The notes under the pieces: generated by a model | Database searches by the model: none | The model's input: only the letters and a program-made list of their open reading frames with translations | Told to the model about the DNA's origin: nothing | Shown here: positions 22,128-28,516 of the stretch, piece after piece | Layout: each line of letters opens with the position of its first letter | Numbering within the stretch: position 1 is the stretch's first letter | Position numbers and translations under genes: made by a program | IMG/VR virus record: IMGVR_UViG_3300010155_000058 | Coordinates: 1-28,516 of that record | Reading direction: 5' to 3' (one strand) | DNA length: 28,516 nt | DNA from: a virus

Positions 22128-22805
22128 CTATGCGGACCACTGAACCACATACAGGTTCTGACGTTTTAATGTAGAAGTGCCAGCAGCGTTTCCCCTGCGA
22201 GAATTGATTGTGAACACATTCGATCCACCCGTCAGCCCCTCAAAGAGATGTGCGTGGAACTGGTGGGTAGCATCACTTGCCGCCGAAGATTCATACCAGG
22301 TGGCGTACTGATCAGTCGCCGCCACCGTAGTAGCACTTGAAACGGCAGGGCACTGGTGAGTTGAAGACCCTGCCGTGTCATTCGACATCTCGGCGCTCCA
22401 CATTGCCAGTGCCGTAGTGCCCGTCGTGATCGTCACTGCAGGTGCCCCTGTCAGCGCAACATAGGCATCAGAAGTGGTGGTTCGGGTAGAGGTGTCAGTG
22501 TCTGAACCTATGGTGATGGCCGCTGCTGCCGCATCGACATACGCCTTAATCGACTGCTGGGTGGCTACAGCAGTCGCAGAATCCGACGACAAGGTGTCCT
22601 CATCCAAAGCATCCACAATCGTCAAAGACGGGAAAGTGATGCCCGAAGCATGCAGCACCAGCGCAGCCGTCATCGCCCTCGCACCATCCACATGCACCAC
22701 GCTGTTGGTGAGGAATGTCACCAGGTCAGCGAAGTTGGCATTGACCTCAGTGGCGTCGGCCGTAGTCGAGTTTGCAAACGTGTTCGTTACTGAAGGGGTT
22801 GCCAT
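22128..22805 (-). CDS. Tail fibre-like protein A, 225 aa
   Basis: The N-terminus is Ser/Thr/Ala-rich, with Val-Asn-Ala-Asn-Phe-Ala-Asp-Leu, a motif common in the N-terminal parts of phage fibre proteins. The shared Ser-Asp-Ser-Ala-Thr...Ala-Tyr-Val-Asp block and a beta-rich C-terminal domain follow, ending Leu-Tyr-Val-Val-Gln-Trp. It is a paralogue of the 217-aa gene directly downstream, with conserved motifs in the same order, so gene duplication followed by N-terminal divergence is likely. It would be a receptor-binding or appendage protein at the tail. The GTTGACAT element begins inside the stop codon of the tail-tube gene. Confidence 0.65.
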   Translation of the reverse strand: MATPSVTNTFANSTTADATEVNANFADLVTFLTNSVVHVDGARAMTAALVLHASGITFPSLTIVDALDEDTLSSDSATAVATQQSIKAYVDAAAAAITIGSDTDTSTRTTTSDAYVALTGAPAVTITTGTTALAMWSAEMSNDTAGSSTHQCPAVSSATTVAATDQYATWYESSAASDATHQFHAHLFEGLTGGSNVFTINSRRGNAAGTSTLKRQNLYVVQWSA

Positions 22806-22823
22806 TTCATCTCATAGTCGACA

Positions 22824-22831
22824 ATGTCAAC
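22824..22831 (-). promoter_or_regulatory. GTTGACAT element before fibre gene A
   Basis: The first G of the octamer is the last base of the upstream TAG stop. ATG 22805 lies 18 nt further on. It is part of the recurring GTTGACAT set. Confidence 0.55.
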
Positions 22832-24369
22832 TACGCCTCCCCCCTCACACGACCCAGCGAGCTGTAGATGATCGTGAAGCCATTCAGCCGCCAGTCGGCG
22901 GCTACCGCTGTCGAACGAGCCTCGAACTGCACTGACTGCCAACGAGAATTTCCCCAACCCGTCGTCTTCGAATAGACCTCCGACTTAGGAGCGCCCCACA
23001 GCATCGAACCCCACTCCCCGACCCCCCAGCCTGCAGCCCCAGGATCAGTGTCGATCTCCTGGGTGTACAGGGCCGACGAGTTCGACCAGTCGCGGAACAT
23101 GTTCACCGTGATGTCGTGGTCCCCGATTGACTTCCATATCGAATCGAGCCGCATCAGCCGATGCTTCGCCGAAGGCGAATCATCAGGACTCATCCAGGCC
23201 GTCTTGAAGTAAGCGACGATCGCTGCAGCGTCATCGTTGAGACCCGACTGCAAGGTGTAGATGCCCGAGGCGTCCCTTGGGCCGCCACCCAGCAGGGCGT
23301 TGCCGAACACCGCCGAGGCGTACACCCCGTAGTCGTACTCGCCCCAAGCCCCCGTCTCCAGATTGAGGATGAAGGTGCGGGACGGGAACGCATCGGACCC
23401 CCAGCAGATGTTCAAGTAGTAGCGCCCCTCATGGATATAGGCGTAGTTCTTGTGGGTGTAGTCACGGTTCTGGCCATCAAGGATGTAGAGATTGAGCTGG
23501 GCATCGATCGGGTGGATCGACGCCCCGTCGAACCGATGAACCCCCGTGGATGGATCGAAGAAGTACAGCATTGTGGAGTACGGCACCACTGTGCCTGGGC
23601 TGGTAGTACCAATCTCCGAGTCCAGGTTGTACCTGGCGAACGAATCCTCTGACTTGCCCGTGAGGAGTTGCAGGCGGTGGTCTTTGAAGATGACCAGATG
23701 CTCCCCGAAGGGGTGCATCGCTGTGATCTGCTGCCCATCATCAGGATCAAAATCGATGTACGAGGATGCCGTCCAGGTCTCAGCGTCAAGAGCGTCCGAC
23801 CAATGGACCCTGGAGGCGTATCTGGTGCCCCCTGAGGCTTTGACGTTGCCAGCGAAAATGCGGTCATGGTGCAGCACGAGGTGCTGCGCTTTCGGGAACC
23901 TGGCAGAGGTGCCGTCAAACGCTGTGGCGGTGATTGCCGACCAGGAGGAACCGTCGTAGGCGGGGATGCTGGTCGTGCCCAGAGCAGTGAAATAGACCAC
24001 GTCGTTCAGGGAGGCGATCCCCACCCTGTACTCCTCGTTCAGCGACCAGGAACCGACATCCTGGGTGGAGTCGGTCAGCGGGGCGGAAGTTCCGCCCAGC
24101 ACCGTGCCGTCATCGGCGACATAGAAGAGATGCTCATTTCCAAGGACGGTCTTCCAGCGGAGCATCGCCCGTGGCGAGTCGACCAGACCAGCATCTTCAG
24201 ACCAGGCGGCATAGCCTTTGCGCTTCTTGACCGACCCCCGATATCCAAAATCGACATTGAGAGCATCAGGGGACTCCTCTGCTTCGAGAAGAAACGGGTC
24301 GGCATCACGGTTGAGGCCCAGCGCCCAGCCTGGGAGGGGGATGCGCCCGATTGGCGTCTTTACAGCCAT
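22831..24369 (-). CDS. Tail tube / nozzle protein (T7 gp12-like position)
   Basis: The 512-aa protein begins with Gly-Trp-Ala-Leu-Gly-Leu-Asn-Arg-Asp-Ala-Asp and Ala-Leu-Asn-Val-Asp-Phe-Gly, which resembles the start of podovirus tail tubular B proteins (a pattern of 'N.D......S.N..'). It continues with repeated beta strands (Val-Tyr-Phe-Thr-Ala, Leu-Val-Ile-Phe-Lys-Asp, Leu-Tyr-Phe-Phe-Asp) consistent with a beta-propeller-like fold. It lies directly after the tail-adaptor gene and before fibres, as in T7-like modules. Length is shorter than T7 gp12 (about 790 aa). Start by TAATG overlap with the upstream gene. Confidence 0.6.
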   Translation of the reverse strand: MAVKTPIGRIPLPGWALGLNRDADPFLLEAEESPDALNVDFGYRGSVKKRKGYAAWSEDAGLVDSPRAMLRWKTVLGNEHLFYVADDGTVLGGTSAPLTDSTQDVGSWSLNEEYRVGIASLNDVVYFTALGTTSIPAYDGSSWSAITATAFDGTSARFPKAQHLVLHHDRIFAGNVKASGGTRYASRVHWSDALDAETWTASSYIDFDPDDGQQITAMHPFGEHLVIFKDHRLQLLTGKSEDSFARYNLDSEIGTTSPGTVVPYSTMLYFFDPSTGVHRFDGASIHPIDAQLNLYILDGQNRDYTHKNYAYIHEGRYYLNICWGSDAFPSRTFILNLETGAWGEYDYGVYASAVFGNALLGGGPRDASGIYTLQSGLNDDAAAIVAYFKTAWMSPDDSPSAKHRLMRLDSIWKSIGDHDITVNMFRDWSNSSALYTQEIDTDPGAAGWGVGEWGSMLWGAPKSEVYSKTTGWGNSRWQSVQFEARSTAVAADWRLNGFTIIYSSLGRVRGEA

Positions 24370-25049
24370 TAGGTGGCGTCGTCAAGGAACGGCATGTTGT
24401 TGTTGGCGAACATGCTGGGACGGATCCCGTCACCGAAGATCAGCGGACTGAGGTCAGCTCGCTGGTGGTAGTACCGCGCCATCCTCTCAGCAGCAGCAAT
24501 GAACTTCTGGTCCGCAGAATCCGACTTCGGGAAATCCTCCTGATGTTCCCACACTCGAGCGATGGCGTAGTGAGCCGAGATGAGGTGGAACTCGGATGCA
24601 AATTCGGGGATGTCGGCATCCGATGCCAGCTCAGTGATGCCCTTCTGGTAGTACAGGCGGTACTCGGCCGACTCCGCATCCGACGGGATTGGAACCAGGC
24701 AGATGTCATCGTTCCACAGGTAGTACCAGGAGGCGTCCCCTCCTGTCGGCGGATCTCCACCCCAGCGGTTCAGTGCCTGCTGGAAGGTGAGGCGGGTCAG
24801 GGTGGCCCGCCTATCCTCGTCACGGACAACGAACATCTTGCGAAAGTTGGATGGCAGGGAGTAGTTGATCTGGCCGGCCACGGTGGTCACCGTGCCCTCT
24901 GCCTGCAGGAATGGCCAGTCAAACATGAGGCTCAGTTCGTTGAGGCCGCCATTGATCATCGTGTTGAGGTTCGCATCCGACACATCGTCGCTCTCGACCA
25001 GAGTCTGGTTGCGAACGAAGGTGCGGAGAGCGCTAAGAGCTGTCGTCAT
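24369..25049 (-). CDS. Head-tail adaptor / tail tubular A-like protein
   Basis: The 226-aa protein starts with a helical region (Ala-Leu-Ser-Ala-Leu-Arg-Thr-Phe-Val-Arg), then Met-Ile-Asn-Gly-Gly-Leu-Asn-Glu-Leu, and Tyr-Ser-Leu-Pro-Ser-Asn-Phe-Arg-Lys, a motif typical of podovirus gatekeeper/adaptor proteins (T7 gp11 relatives). A strand-rich middle (Ile-Cys-Leu-Val-Pro-Ile-Pro) and a C-terminal helix pair follow. Size (T7 gp11 is 196 aa) and gene order support the assignment. The start lies 17 nt inside the preceding small gene, and no clear RBS is visible, so coupling is expected. Confidence 0.65.
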   Translation of the reverse strand: MTTALSALRTFVRNQTLVESDDVSDANLNTMINGGLNELSLMFDWPFLQAEGTVTTVAGQINYSLPSNFRKMFVVRDEDRRATLTRLTFQQALNRWGGDPPTGGDASWYYLWNDDICLVPIPSDAESAEYRLYYQKGITELASDADIPEFASEFHLISAHYAIARVWEHQEDFPKSDSADQKFIAAAERMARYYHQRADLSPLIFGDGIRPSMFANNNMPFLDDAT

Positions 25050-25260
25050 CAGGGTGGTGGACGCAGGAGTTGAAACCCCTCTTGAGCGGGGCGCTGCAGC
25101 TTTCCCCCTTCTTCGTCAGATTCATGCACACGGTCGGGGCGAACTCCCGTACGGGGGTGACCGCCCGGGTGCGGTCCCCACCAGTGCCAGCAGCCCGCTT
25201 GCCGCCGTCGGCAAGGCGGGTGCCAGGGTGGCCTGAATGCGCTCGTCTTGTTTCTCTCAT
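25033..25260 (-). CDS. Small zinc-site protein directly after tRNA-Trp, 75 aa
   Basis: ATG 25260 lies 2 nt after the tRNA-Trp end. An SD-like GGGGA at 7-nt spacing falls inside the tRNA acceptor stem. The N-terminal 40 residues are basic and disordered (Arg/Gly/Ala). The C-terminus holds Cys45, Cys55, Cys66, His68 and His69 in a C-x9-C-x10-C-x-H spacing, with a Gly-Glu-Ser-Cys-Ser-Ala-Pro-Leu and Asn-Ser-Cys-Val-His-His pattern found in many small phage zinc proteins. The frame stays open upstream through the tRNA, but that part is unlikely to be coding. The 3' end overlaps the tail-adaptor gene. Confidence 0.6.
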   Translation of the reverse strand: MRETRRAHSGHPGTRLADGGKRAAGTGGDRTRAVTPVREFAPTVCMNLTKKGESCSAPLKRGFNSCVHHPDDDSS

Positions 25261-25262
25261 CG

Positions 25263-25330
25263 CACATCCCCAAGGAGTCGAACCCTGTCTTACAGCTTTG
25301 GAGGCTGCTACGTTCCCCAACGTGGGATGT
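25263..25330 (-). tRNA. tRNA-Trp (anticodon CCA)
   Basis: All arms fold. The acceptor is ACATCCC/GGGATGT (7 bp), with a short D-arm of CGTT-GGGG-AACG. The anticodon arm is GCAGC-CTCCAAA-GCTGT, with CCA after U33 and A37. The variable loop is AAGA, and the T-arm is CAGGG-TTCGACT-CCTTG. The discriminator is G, as usual in bacterial tRNA-Trp. CCA is not encoded (the next bases are CGA). At 68 nt it is compact. It lies on the same strand as the capsid operon, so it should be cut out of the structural transcript. Confidence 0.88.
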
Positions 25331-25343
25331 ATGTGGCGGAATA

Positions 25344-25376
25344 CGACCCTAGGTCGCCCATCGGCTCCGCCGAGCC
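25344..25376 (-). terminator. Two small hairpins between capsid gene and tRNA-Trp (possible terminator or processing site)
   Basis: Read leftward after the capsid stop, GGCTC-GGCG-GAGCC (25376-25363) is followed by CGACC-TAG-GGTCG (25356-25344). Both are perfect 5-bp stems with tight loops. No T-tract follows, so strong intrinsic termination is doubtful. They could protect the capsid mRNA 3' end once the tRNA is excised. Confidence 0.35.
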
Positions 25377-25382
25377 TGTGTC

Positions 25383-26336
25383 TTAGGTTGCTCCAGTGAT
25401 CTTCCCCTGACGGGCGCAGTTCGTCGCATTCAGGTTCCCGTAGCACAGCAAGTGCTGGTAGAACACATCCTGGTTCGTGGGCTGCTGCAACTCCGACGGT
25501 GAGAACCACACGTTGGAGAGCTTCGTCAGCTTGATGTATTGCATGTTGAGGAAGTAGACGTCCCCGTCTGGACAGTTCGCAGAGAACGCGATTGGCGCAC
25601 CCTTGAACATGAGATTCTGGAAACCAGCATCTCCCATCTTGGTGTCTTCTACCTGCAACTTCGCCGCAACGAGCGCCTCGTAGGCTTCGTACTCGTCTTG
25701 ATCCGTGAGGATGTTCGACGGGTGGTCATTCCCTTCCGAGACGTTGTTGTACATCGTGGACATGGCTGCGAGCGTCAGAGCGCCGCCGAGGGCGGTCTCC
25801 TTCGCACGCCAGTATGCGCCAGTCGAGGCAGTTCGATCGATTCCTCCGAAATCCCCCCAAGAGGGGTCGGAGGAATCAACGATGGTCTGAAGTCCGTAGA
25901 AGTCCTTCTGACCGTTGCCAGAACCGTCGCCCCACAGCATGGTCTCCATCTGCTCGGAGATGGTCATCTCCAGTTGCATCAGACGGGTTTGGAGCAGCTT
26001 GAGCAGGGCAGGTTTGCCCTGGTTCTTCGCACGCTCTAGCCCCTCGATCGAGAACAGGCCGTAGTACTGTCGCCATGGGAACTCAGCAGCCGAGATACCC
26101 GTATTGTCCGCAGTTGAGAACACGTCGGATCCTGAATAAGAACCCTTGTTGGGTGCCTGGGCGTACATGAGTGGCTGAACGATCTTGTCGCCTCCGTCCT
26201 GGTTCTCGATAGAACCAGCGGCGTTCAAGATCCAAAGCAGGATCTTGGACGTGAAGATGTTGTCCGCAAGCGTCGTACGGTACGCCTTCAGCGTCGTGGC
26301 CAGAAGACCGTCAGTGCCAAAAGTTGAGTTCGGCAT
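25383..26336 (-). CDS. Major capsid protein
   Basis: The 317-aa protein follows the scaffold gene and precedes tail genes, the universal place of the capsid protein. It has an N-terminal Thr/Leu helix, Tyr-Ser-Gly-Ser-Asp-Val-Phe and Trp-Arg-Gln-Tyr-Tyr-Gly-Leu-Phe-Ser-Ile segments, a long helix (Leu-Leu-Lys-Leu-Leu-Gln-Thr-Arg-Leu-Met-Gln-Leu-Glu) like the HK97-fold spine helix, then Tyr-Gly-Leu-Gln and a C-terminal Asp-Val-Tyr-Phe-Leu-Asn strand. Similar sequences occur in podovirus and siphovirus capsids with separate scaffolds. The upstream SD GGGAGG is 13 nt from the ATG, longer than usual. Confidence 0.82.
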   Translation of the reverse strand: MPNSTFGTDGLLATTLKAYRTTLADNIFTSKILLWILNAAGSIENQDGGDKIVQPLMYAQAPNKGSYSGSDVFSTADNTGISAAEFPWRQYYGLFSIEGLERAKNQGKPALLKLLQTRLMQLEMTISEQMETMLWGDGSGNGQKDFYGLQTIVDSSDPSWGDFGGIDRTASTGAYWRAKETALGGALTLAAMSTMYNNVSEGNDHPSNILTDQDEYEAYEALVAAKLQVEDTKMGDAGFQNLMFKGAPIAFSANCPDGDVYFLNMQYIKLTKLSNVWFSPSELQQPTNQDVFYQHLLCYGNLNATNCARQGKITGAT

Positions 26337-26378
26337 GTAGGTTGTTTCACCTCCCGCACGCTGTCTTAGATTCCACCA

Positions 26379-27293
26379 CTAGGAGCCGACAGGAGCCTCT
26401 AGTGTTCTGAGGGCGAAATTGAAAGCGTCCTCGACAGACTCGATCCGTTCCTCGAAGGGTGTCTCCCCAGTCGGGGATCCTCCCTGTTTGGTGGTCGAGG
26501 TCTTGGCCGCCTCTGCCCTCATCTGAGCTTGCTGACTGGCACGGAGTAGCAGCGATTCGAATGCGACCTCAACGTCTGTGGTCCCAGTCTTCTTCGCATG
26601 CTGGAGCACGAGGTTGCGGTTCTCGTCGCTGAGACGACTCCCGTACTTCTGCTCCAGGTCGGCGAAGACCCTGGTGACCGCATTGGCCGAGTCACTCTTC
26701 CTTGCTGCTACCACATCAGGGTGCTTGTCGAGAGCTTCTTCTAAACGCGACTGGACACGTTCCTCCACGTCCGCTTCCGTAAAGAGCTTCAGCCCTTTGT
26801 CGGGGATCGTCCCATCCTGGGGGATGATCTCCGCCTTCGCAGCCAGGTACTTCGAAAACCCCAGAGGGTCTTCTCGGAATTCGGTGTAGAAGGTGGCAGC
26901 TTCCGTGTTCAGTTGTCGCTCTCGGGCGAGTTCCTGAGTCTTTCTCGTGTAGTCGGCACGCATCATTGTGCCGTCCCGCATCTCCTTCAAAGAGATGTCG
27001 GTGGTGACACCATCGACGAGAATCTCAACCTGCTGGTCCCACCACTCGGCAGAGCCGAGTTCGAGACCAGCGGACTGCTCACCACCATCAAGGTTGGTGA
27101 GGAGATCGTCGAGTTCACTGGCTGGCGCTTGTTCATCCCGATCGGATGAGGCTGCTTGTTCACCGTCCGTCTGGGCTTCTGATCCCGCAGATGACATGTC
27201 TGCGTTCACTTCGGGGGAGCTTGTCTGGCCCCCCTCCGCTTCAACGGCCTGGGCGAAGGCATCCTCTAGTGACAGAGCTGAGTCGTCTGGCAA
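26379..27293 (-). CDS. Scaffolding protein (TTG start)
   Basis: TTG 27293 is the start because AAGGAGG lies 7 nt upstream and no ATG fits. The 304-aa product is acidic (Ser/Glu/Asp/Gln-rich) for the first ~80 residues, then has an alpha-helical middle with Lys/Arg/Glu heptads, and a short C-terminal helix (Phe-Asn-Phe-Ala-Leu-Arg). Acidic disordered head, helical body, and position between portal and capsid genes match phage scaffolds, which direct capsid assembly and then leave. No protease motif is visible. Confidence 0.78.
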   Translation of the reverse strand: MPDDSALSLEDAFAQAVEAEGGQTSSPEVNADMSSAGSEAQTDGEQAASSDRDEQAPASELDDLLTNLDGGEQSAGLELGSAEWWDQQVEILVDGVTTDISLKEMRDGTMMRADYTRKTQELARERQLNTEAATFYTEFREDPLGFSKYLAAKAEIIPQDGTIPDKGLKLFTEADVEERVQSRLEEALDKHPDVVAARKSDSANAVTRVFADLEQKYGSRLSDENRNLVLQHAKKTGTTDVEVAFESLLLRASQQAQMRAEAAKTSTTKQGGSPTGETPFEERIESVEDAFNFALRTLEAPVGS

Positions 27294-27307
27294 TGTTGTA
27301 CCTCCTT

Positions 27308-27326
27308 GGAACCCGATCTGGGTTCC
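27308..27326 (-). promoter_or_regulatory. 7-bp hairpin immediately upstream of scaffold SD
   Basis: GGAACCC and GGGTTCC form a perfect 7-bp stem with a 5-nt loop (27308-27326). On the minus strand the stem ends right before AAGGAGG, the SD of the scaffold gene. It could set scaffold expression or mark an mRNA processing point. There is no T-tract. Confidence 0.5.
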
Positions 27327-27344
27327 TCATTACAGAAGGAGGGA

Positions 27345-27352
27345 ATGTCAAC
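27345..27352 (-). promoter_or_regulatory. GTTGACAT element at the portal / scaffold junction
   Basis: The octamer overlaps the portal stop TGA. It is 51 nt before the scaffold TTG, unlike the 18-nt spacing at the other three sites, with the 27308-27326 hairpin between. It shows the octamer is not tied only to the 18-nt distance. Confidence 0.4.
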
Positions 27353-28516
27353 TGGGAACGGATGGCAGAGCACCCGTATTCTCAGCGGTGAGCAGATCGC
27401 TCGGAGCGCCGATTGCATCCAGGTTGGGAAGCCCTGGCCCCTGCAGGACACCTGGCTGCTCGACAGGCCCGGGCTGGGCCTGCGCTGGGAACCCTGCCGC
27501 TGGATTCTGAGCTGGTGAGAACATGTCGTCCACGTCTTGGATGCCTGCAGCTTCGAACCACAGCTCGTACGCCTTCTGGAGATTGATGGTGACGCCCAGC
27601 TCCATAAGCTGCGGCACAGCAGCGGTGAGCTGCTGAGCCATCTCGCGGTACTTCTGCTCCTTGAAGATGGGGTTCCGTAGCTCGGTCGAGTTCTGCACGA
27701 CCTCGACCTGGTAGACGCCACCGAACATCGCACTGACGTTCACCGTGGCATCCCCGTAGATGTCCGACCCCTGCACTTCCTTGGAAACGATGTCTGAGAG
27801 CTGAGCGGGTTCCACTTCACCGATACCCCTCTCAGCAATGCCCTTGACACGATCGGCCTGCTCGGCCTTGTTCAGCACCTCAGCGTCCTTGCCTGTAATG
27901 AACAGCTCCTCCTCGTTGGCTGCGGTGATCGGGAACATGTCGGCCCCGACGGCGAGGACTGTGGTTCCCAGATCCCGAACGAAGGTCTCAACCCGAGCCA
28001 GCTTGTGAGCAGCCTTGATATTCGAAGCCCCCTCGATGATTGATGCCTCTGTGGCCGTCTTGCGTATCTGCGGGGCTACGCCACGCAGATACTCGTTCAC
28101 GCCAGTGATGGCATTCACATCCCGTTCAATCAGATCGGACACGTTGTAGGCGTCGGCTGACAGCCCTGACGGGGCGATGGTGGCAAAGATTGATCCCAGC
28201 GGTTCGCTGGACTTGATCTTGGCCACCTCACCGATAACCTCAGAGGTGAGGGCCGCCTCCGCTTGAGCGTTCCAAGCATCCTCACGGATGACGAACTTCG
28301 TGATGTTGCGCCGACGATGGGTGATCATCTGGGAACGGGACTTGTTGAGTTCCATCTGGAGCGAGTAGATCTGTTCGAGGTCGCCCATGTGGTACGGGCT
28401 GTTGGGCAGCAGATTGTTCTCAAGAGTCACAATCGGGCATTTCGTTTCTGAGATGACCTTCAGCGGCAAATCTGCAGAAGTCGAGAAGACGATCATTTCG
28501 TTGCTGACCAGATCCC
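27348..28516 (-). CDS. Portal protein, C-terminal part (5' end outside window)
   Basis: The frame is open across the right edge: residues Asp-Leu-Val-Ser-Asn-Glu precede the first Met at 28496. The visible ~388 residues include Pro-Asn-Ser-Pro-Tyr-His-Met-Gly-Asp, a long helical section (Gln-Met-Glu-Leu-Asn-Lys-Ser-Arg-Ser-Gln-Met) and a Lys-Thr-Ala-Thr-Glu-Ala motif near the middle, all typical of podovirus portals (head-tail connectors of the P22/N4-like type). A Pro/Gln/Gly-rich tail ends the protein. It is the first gene of the capsid operon visible here. The stop overlaps the GTTGACAT element. Confidence 0.75.
   Translation of the reverse strand, partial: DLVSNEMIVFSTSADLPLKVISETKCPIVTLENNLLPNSPYHMGDLEQIYSLQMELNKSRSQMITHRRRNITKFVIREDAWNAQAEAALTSEVIGEVAKIKSSEPLGSIFATIAPSGLSADAYNVSDLIERDVNAITGVNEYLRGVAPQIRKTATEASIIEGASNIKAAHKLARVETFVRDLGTTVLAVGADMFPITAANEEELFITGKDAEVLNKAEQADRVKGIAERGIGEVEPAQLSDIVSKEVQGSDIYGDATVNVSAMFGGVYQVEVVQNSTELRNPIFKEQKYREMAQQLTAAVPQLMELGVTINLQKAYELWFEAAGIQDVDDMFSPAQNPAAGFPAQAQPGPVEQPGVLQGPGLPNLDAIGAPSDLLTAENTGALPSVPS

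Noticed and set aside
20568-27352. GTTGACAT as ordinary sigma-70 -35 boxes
   Set aside because: A 17-nt spacer would put the -10 on the start codon, and no TATAAT-like hexamer is found there. Kept as an unexplained element instead.
1-28516. CRISPR array, integrase, toxin-antitoxin or anti-CRISPR cluster
   Set aside because: No regularly spaced repeats were found apart from the coding ones at 20106-20542. No tyrosine or serine recombinase motif and no recognisable toxin-antitoxin pair were seen.

Overview
The window looks like part of the genome of a tailed, podovirus-type phage infecting an actinobacterium. The host assignment rests mainly on a WhiB-family iron-sulfur regulator, a family confined to Actinobacteria and their phages. 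High G+C and frequent GTG/TTG starts fit with this. The phage reading rests on a portal / scaffold / capsid / short-tail / ejection-protein order and an adjacent lysis cassette. No integrase, terminase, DNA polymerase or RNA polymerase is visible, so lifestyle and replication class cannot be settled from this window.

Layout. Positions 1-6722 hold rightward, tightly packed (often ATGA-overlapping) early/middle genes. These are a gene tail with a poly-glycine linker, a structured noncoding patch (337-591) with two degenerate tRNA-like folds, a small zinc protein, two tiny membrane peptides, a DnaB/RecA-type helicase core, WhiB, a CHC2 zinc-finger primase-like protein, a PAPS-reductase/PP-loop protein, a sigma-region-4-like HTH protein, a PD-(D/E)XK resolvase-like nuclease and several unknowns. 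Positions 6664-28516 are leftward. In transcription order, starting from the right edge, they hold the portal (partial), scaffold, major capsid protein, tRNA-Trp, a small zinc protein, two tail-tube-like proteins, three tail fibre/appendage-like proteins and three large ejection proteins (507, 805 and 2690 aa). The 805-aa protein ends in an M23 peptidase. The lysis cassette follows: an M23 endolysin with a peptidoglycan-binding domain, a holin-like protein, a second small membrane protein and a signal-peptide lysozyme-like protein. The two arms converge with a 59-bp 3' overlap at 6664-6722.

How the genes fit together. The right arm makes the capsid and a short tail, loads ejection proteins that could open the cell wall on entry, and then lyses the cell. 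The left arm supplies helicase, primase-like and resolvase-like functions, and two possible transcription regulators (WhiB and the HTH protein).

The main unexplained signals are a GTTGACAT element at a fixed distance before three tail/ejection genes, a compact tRNA-Trp ending 2 nt before a start codon, tRNA-like three-way-junction folds (one antisense inside the giant ejection gene), a long two-frame open stretch at 5145-5640, and a PP-loop enzyme gene that looks less GC-rich than its neighbours.
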